Source of the DNA: Pseudomonadota bacterium
GTDB lineage: Bacteria; Pseudomonadota; Alphaproteobacteria; Acetobacterales; Acetobacteraceae
DNA: 8,203 nt
Assembly (NCBI GenBank): GCA_021808185.1
Contig: JAKBCB010000154.1
Span: 1 to 8,203 of the forward strand
Direction of reading: 5' to 3'
In this document: piece by piece, positions 5,991 through 8,203 of the stretch
How positions within the stretch are numbered: position 1 is the stretch's first letter
Layout of the letters: each line of letters starts with the position of its first letter
Position numbers and translations under genes: made by a program
Notes under the pieces: model-generated
Database searches by the model: none
What the model was told of the DNA's origin: nothing
What the model saw: the letters and a program-made list of their open reading frames with translations, nothing else

Positions 5991-6631
5991 TGAGTCAGAC
6001 CGTCCTGCATCCCACCGAAGCGCCGCCCGAGGAGTCGCCGAAGCGCCGACAGGTGCTGGACGCGGCGACGGACCTGTTCCTGGCGCACGGCTACGGCGCG
6101 GTCAGCATGGAGGCGGTGGCGCGCCGGGCCAATGTGTCCAAGGCGACGCTGTATGCGTATTTCGCCTCCAAGGACGAGTTGTTCGCCACCATCGTGCGCG
6201 AGCGTGGCCTGACCACCAGCCTCGATGCCTCGGTGTTCCCGGAGCATGTGGCCGATCTGCGCGCGGCGCTGGAGGCGATCGGCCAGCGCGTGCTGCGCTT
6301 TATGCTCAAGGAGCGGACACTGGCGATCTACCGGATCGCGCTGGCCGAGAGCGAGCGGTTTCCCGAGCTGGGGCGGGCGTTCCACGCGGCGGGGCCGGCG
6401 AAGTTCTGCGGCCTGGTGCGATCCTGGATGGCACTGCAACAACAGGCGGGGCTGGTGCGCGCGGCCGATCTGGACGTGGCCACCCAGCAGTTCATGGCGC
6501 TGCTGCGCTCGGGCGTGTTCATGCGCGCGAGCCTCGCGATCCCGCCGGCCCCGGCCGAGGCGGAGATCGACGCGACGGTGACGGCGGCGGTCGATACCTG
6601 GCTGCGGGCGTTCGGCACCGGACAGGCGTAA
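5990..6631 (+). CDS. TetR/AcrR-family repressor of the divergent emrAB operon
   Basis: 213 residues. The N-terminal DNA-binding domain (about 18-64) is typical: RRQVLDAATDLFLAHGYGAVSMEAVARRANVSKATLYAYFASKDELF, with the helix-turn-helix around 39-58. The C-terminal half is an all-helical ligand-binding and dimerisation domain of the AefR-like kind (FMLKERTLAIYRIALAESERFPELGRAFH). It probably represses emrAB and itself through the two 21-bp operators upstream and lets go on binding a pump substrate; the ligand is unknown. I chose the ATG at 5990, which gives a normal N-terminus. The in-frame TTG at 5954 coincides with the probable -35 element and has no ribosome binding site. Only a short AGG precedes the ATG, consistent with a leaderless mRNA. 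It is not RutR: the helix-turn-helix and C-terminal regions differ from the E. coli sequence as I recall it. Confidence 0.92.
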   Translation: MSQTVLHPTEAPPEESPKRRQVLDAATDLFLAHGYGAVSMEAVARRANVSKATLYAYFASKDELFATIVRERGLTTSLDASVFPEHVADLRAALEAIGQRVLRFMLKERTLAIYRIALAESERFPELGRAFHAAGPAKFCGLVRSWMALQQQAGLVRAADLDVATQQFMALLRSGVFMRASLAIPPAPAEAEIDATVTAAVDTWLRAFGTGQA

Positions 6632-6646
6632 TCGCCACTAAAGCGG

Positions 6647-6675
6647 GCGACTGCCTCTGAATCGCGACGTACAAT
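6647..6675 (+). promoter_or_regulatory. Possible weak sigma-70 promoter upstream of rutA
   Basis: TACAAT (6670-6675) is a good -10 hexamer. GCGACT, 17 bases upstream (6647-6652), matches the -35 consensus at only three positions. It could give a low basal level besides the sigma-54 promoter downstream. Confidence 0.25.
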
Positions 6676-6694
6676 CGGGCATTCGGAGAATGGT

Positions 6695-6774
6695 CGGACA
6701 TATTTGCCTGATTTTGCGCCGCTTTATCCGGTGGCACCGCGCTTGCGACCAATCTGGGCGAACAAATTTGCCCG
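6695..6774 (+). repeat. Imperfect 16-bp direct repeat around the rutA promoter
   Basis: CGGACATATTTGCCTG (6695-6710) and CGAACAAATTTGCCCG (6759-6774) agree at 13 of 16 positions, 64 bp apart. The second copy lies within a dyad, GGGC..AA....TT.GCCC (6756-6773), just downstream of the predicted transcription start. They may be binding sites for a rut regulator. Confidence 0.35.
6732..6746 (+). promoter_or_regulatory. Sigma-54 (RpoN) promoter of rutA
   Basis: TGGCAC (6732-6737), five bases, TTGC (6743-6746). This reproduces the RpoN consensus TGGCAC-N5-TTGC exactly, with the essential GG and GC exactly 10 bases apart. The predicted start is near 6758, about 32 bases before the rutA ATG. A dyad CG.CCA...TGG.CG (6746-6760) overlaps the -12 element and start, faintly like a RutR site. 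I see no clear NtrC site in the 100 bases upstream. Confidence 0.72.
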
Positions 6775-6789
6775 GAACGGAGGCGTGCC

Positions 6790-7887
<1,098 letters not shown>

Positions 7888-7908
7888 CCGCCCCGCGCAT
7901 GCGGGCGG
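7888..7908. terminator. GC hairpin between rutA and the convergent EF-hand gene
   Basis: CCGCCC (7888-7893) pairs with GGGCGG (7903-7908) immediately after the rutA stop codon. The 9-base loop contains the self-complementary GCATGC. No T-run follows. It is placed to end transcription from both sides. Confidence 0.4.
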
Positions 7909-7941
7909 AGCGGCCAGGACCGGGGCTGATCGCGGCGGAAA

Positions 7942-8203
7942 TCAGCCGTTGGAGGCAGGCGCCGCCACCGGCGTGGTCTTCTTCTTGGCGGCGACGTGAT
8001 GTGCCTTCGCGAAGGCGCTGATCTCGTCGCTGGTGACGTAGCCGGCCTTGGCGGTGTCGATCGCATCGAAGTTCTTGGTCACGTACGACCACTTCGCCGC
8101 GGTCGCCTGGTCCTTCGTCAGGTGGCCGTCATGCGTGGTGTTCGCCGCCTCGAAGTGCTGCTTCAGCGTCTGCCGGTGGCCGACCATCTTCTTCGGCGCC
8201 GCC
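7942..8203 (-). CDS. EF-hand-like small protein, N-terminus beyond the window
   Basis: The reading frame stays open to the window edge (87 codons seen), reading AAPKK before the internal Met at 8187, so the true start and probably a signal peptide lie outside. LKQHFEAANTTHDGHLTKDQA is an EF-hand-like helix-loop-helix: the loop NTTHDGHLTKDQ keeps Asp-Gly at positions 5-6, but has Asn at 1, Thr at 3 and Gln at 12. A second unit, FDAIDTAKAGYVTSDEISAF, has loop DTAKAGYVTSDE with Asp1 and Glu12 but Ala at 3 and 5. Calcium binding is therefore likely weak or lost. The tail is Lys/Ala/Pro-rich. Similar small exported proteins occur in Acetobacteraceae and Burkholderia, as far as I recall; their function is unknown. 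It is convergent with rutA. Confidence 0.8.
   Translation of the reverse strand, partial: AAPKKMVGHRQTLKQHFEAANTTHDGHLTKDQATAAKWSYVTKNFDAIDTAKAGYVTSDEISAFAKAHHVAAKKKTTPVAAPASNG

Noticed and set aside
5990..6631. TetR gene as RutR, the regulator of the neighbouring rutA
   Set aside because: It is divergent from emrAB with two dedicated operators, and those palindromes do not occur upstream of rutA. Its sequence also differs from the RutR of E. coli.

Overview
The window comes from a GC-rich bacterial chromosome. Gene content (EmrAB-type pump, GAF-GGDEF protein, ClpP paralogue, RutA, small EF-hand protein) and the strongly GC-biased third codon positions fit an alphaproteobacterium, perhaps Acetobacteraceae. 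That placement is inferred from protein style and is not proven. I see no rRNA, tRNA, insertion sequence, CRISPR array or phage gene. All complete genes look intact, and one gene is cut at each window edge.

Layout: (1) 1-622, minus, Gfo/Idh/MocA oxidoreductase, C-terminus outside the window. (2) 710-1357, minus, a ClpP-family peptidase whose triad Asp is Asn, separated from gene 1 by a perfect 15-bp hairpin. (3) 1599-2612, plus, a GAF-GGDEF diguanylate cyclase with a TTG start, divergent from clpP across a 241-bp intergenic region. (4) 2680-2919, minus, a small exported protein of unknown function, convergent with gene 3. (5) 3079-4647 and 4654-5850, minus, emrB and emrA, a multidrug efflux operon in the order emrA-emrB. 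(6) 5990-6631, plus, a divergent TetR repressor. (7) 6790-7887, plus, rutA, pyrimidine monooxygenase. (8) 7942-8203, minus, an EF-hand-like exported protein, N-terminus outside the window.

The best-resolved regulatory unit is emrAB-tetR. Two nearly identical 21-bp palindromes, 61 bp centre to centre, flank the emrA promoter. The upstream one is the core of a 37-bp near-palindrome whose outer arms carry the -35 elements of both divergent promoters. Binding of the TetR protein should therefore repress the pump and its own gene together.

The most unusual locus is rutA. It is a convincing RutA by sequence, but no rutB-G gene flanks it in this window. It has a textbook sigma-54 promoter (TGGCAC-N5-TTGC) correctly placed ahead of a strong ribosome binding site. 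This suggests nitrogen control of a stand-alone flavin monooxygenase. I found no clearly undescribed multi-gene system. The points most worth checking are the orphan sigma-54-driven rutA, the emr operator geometry with a probably leaderless repressor mRNA, and the Asn-triad ClpP.
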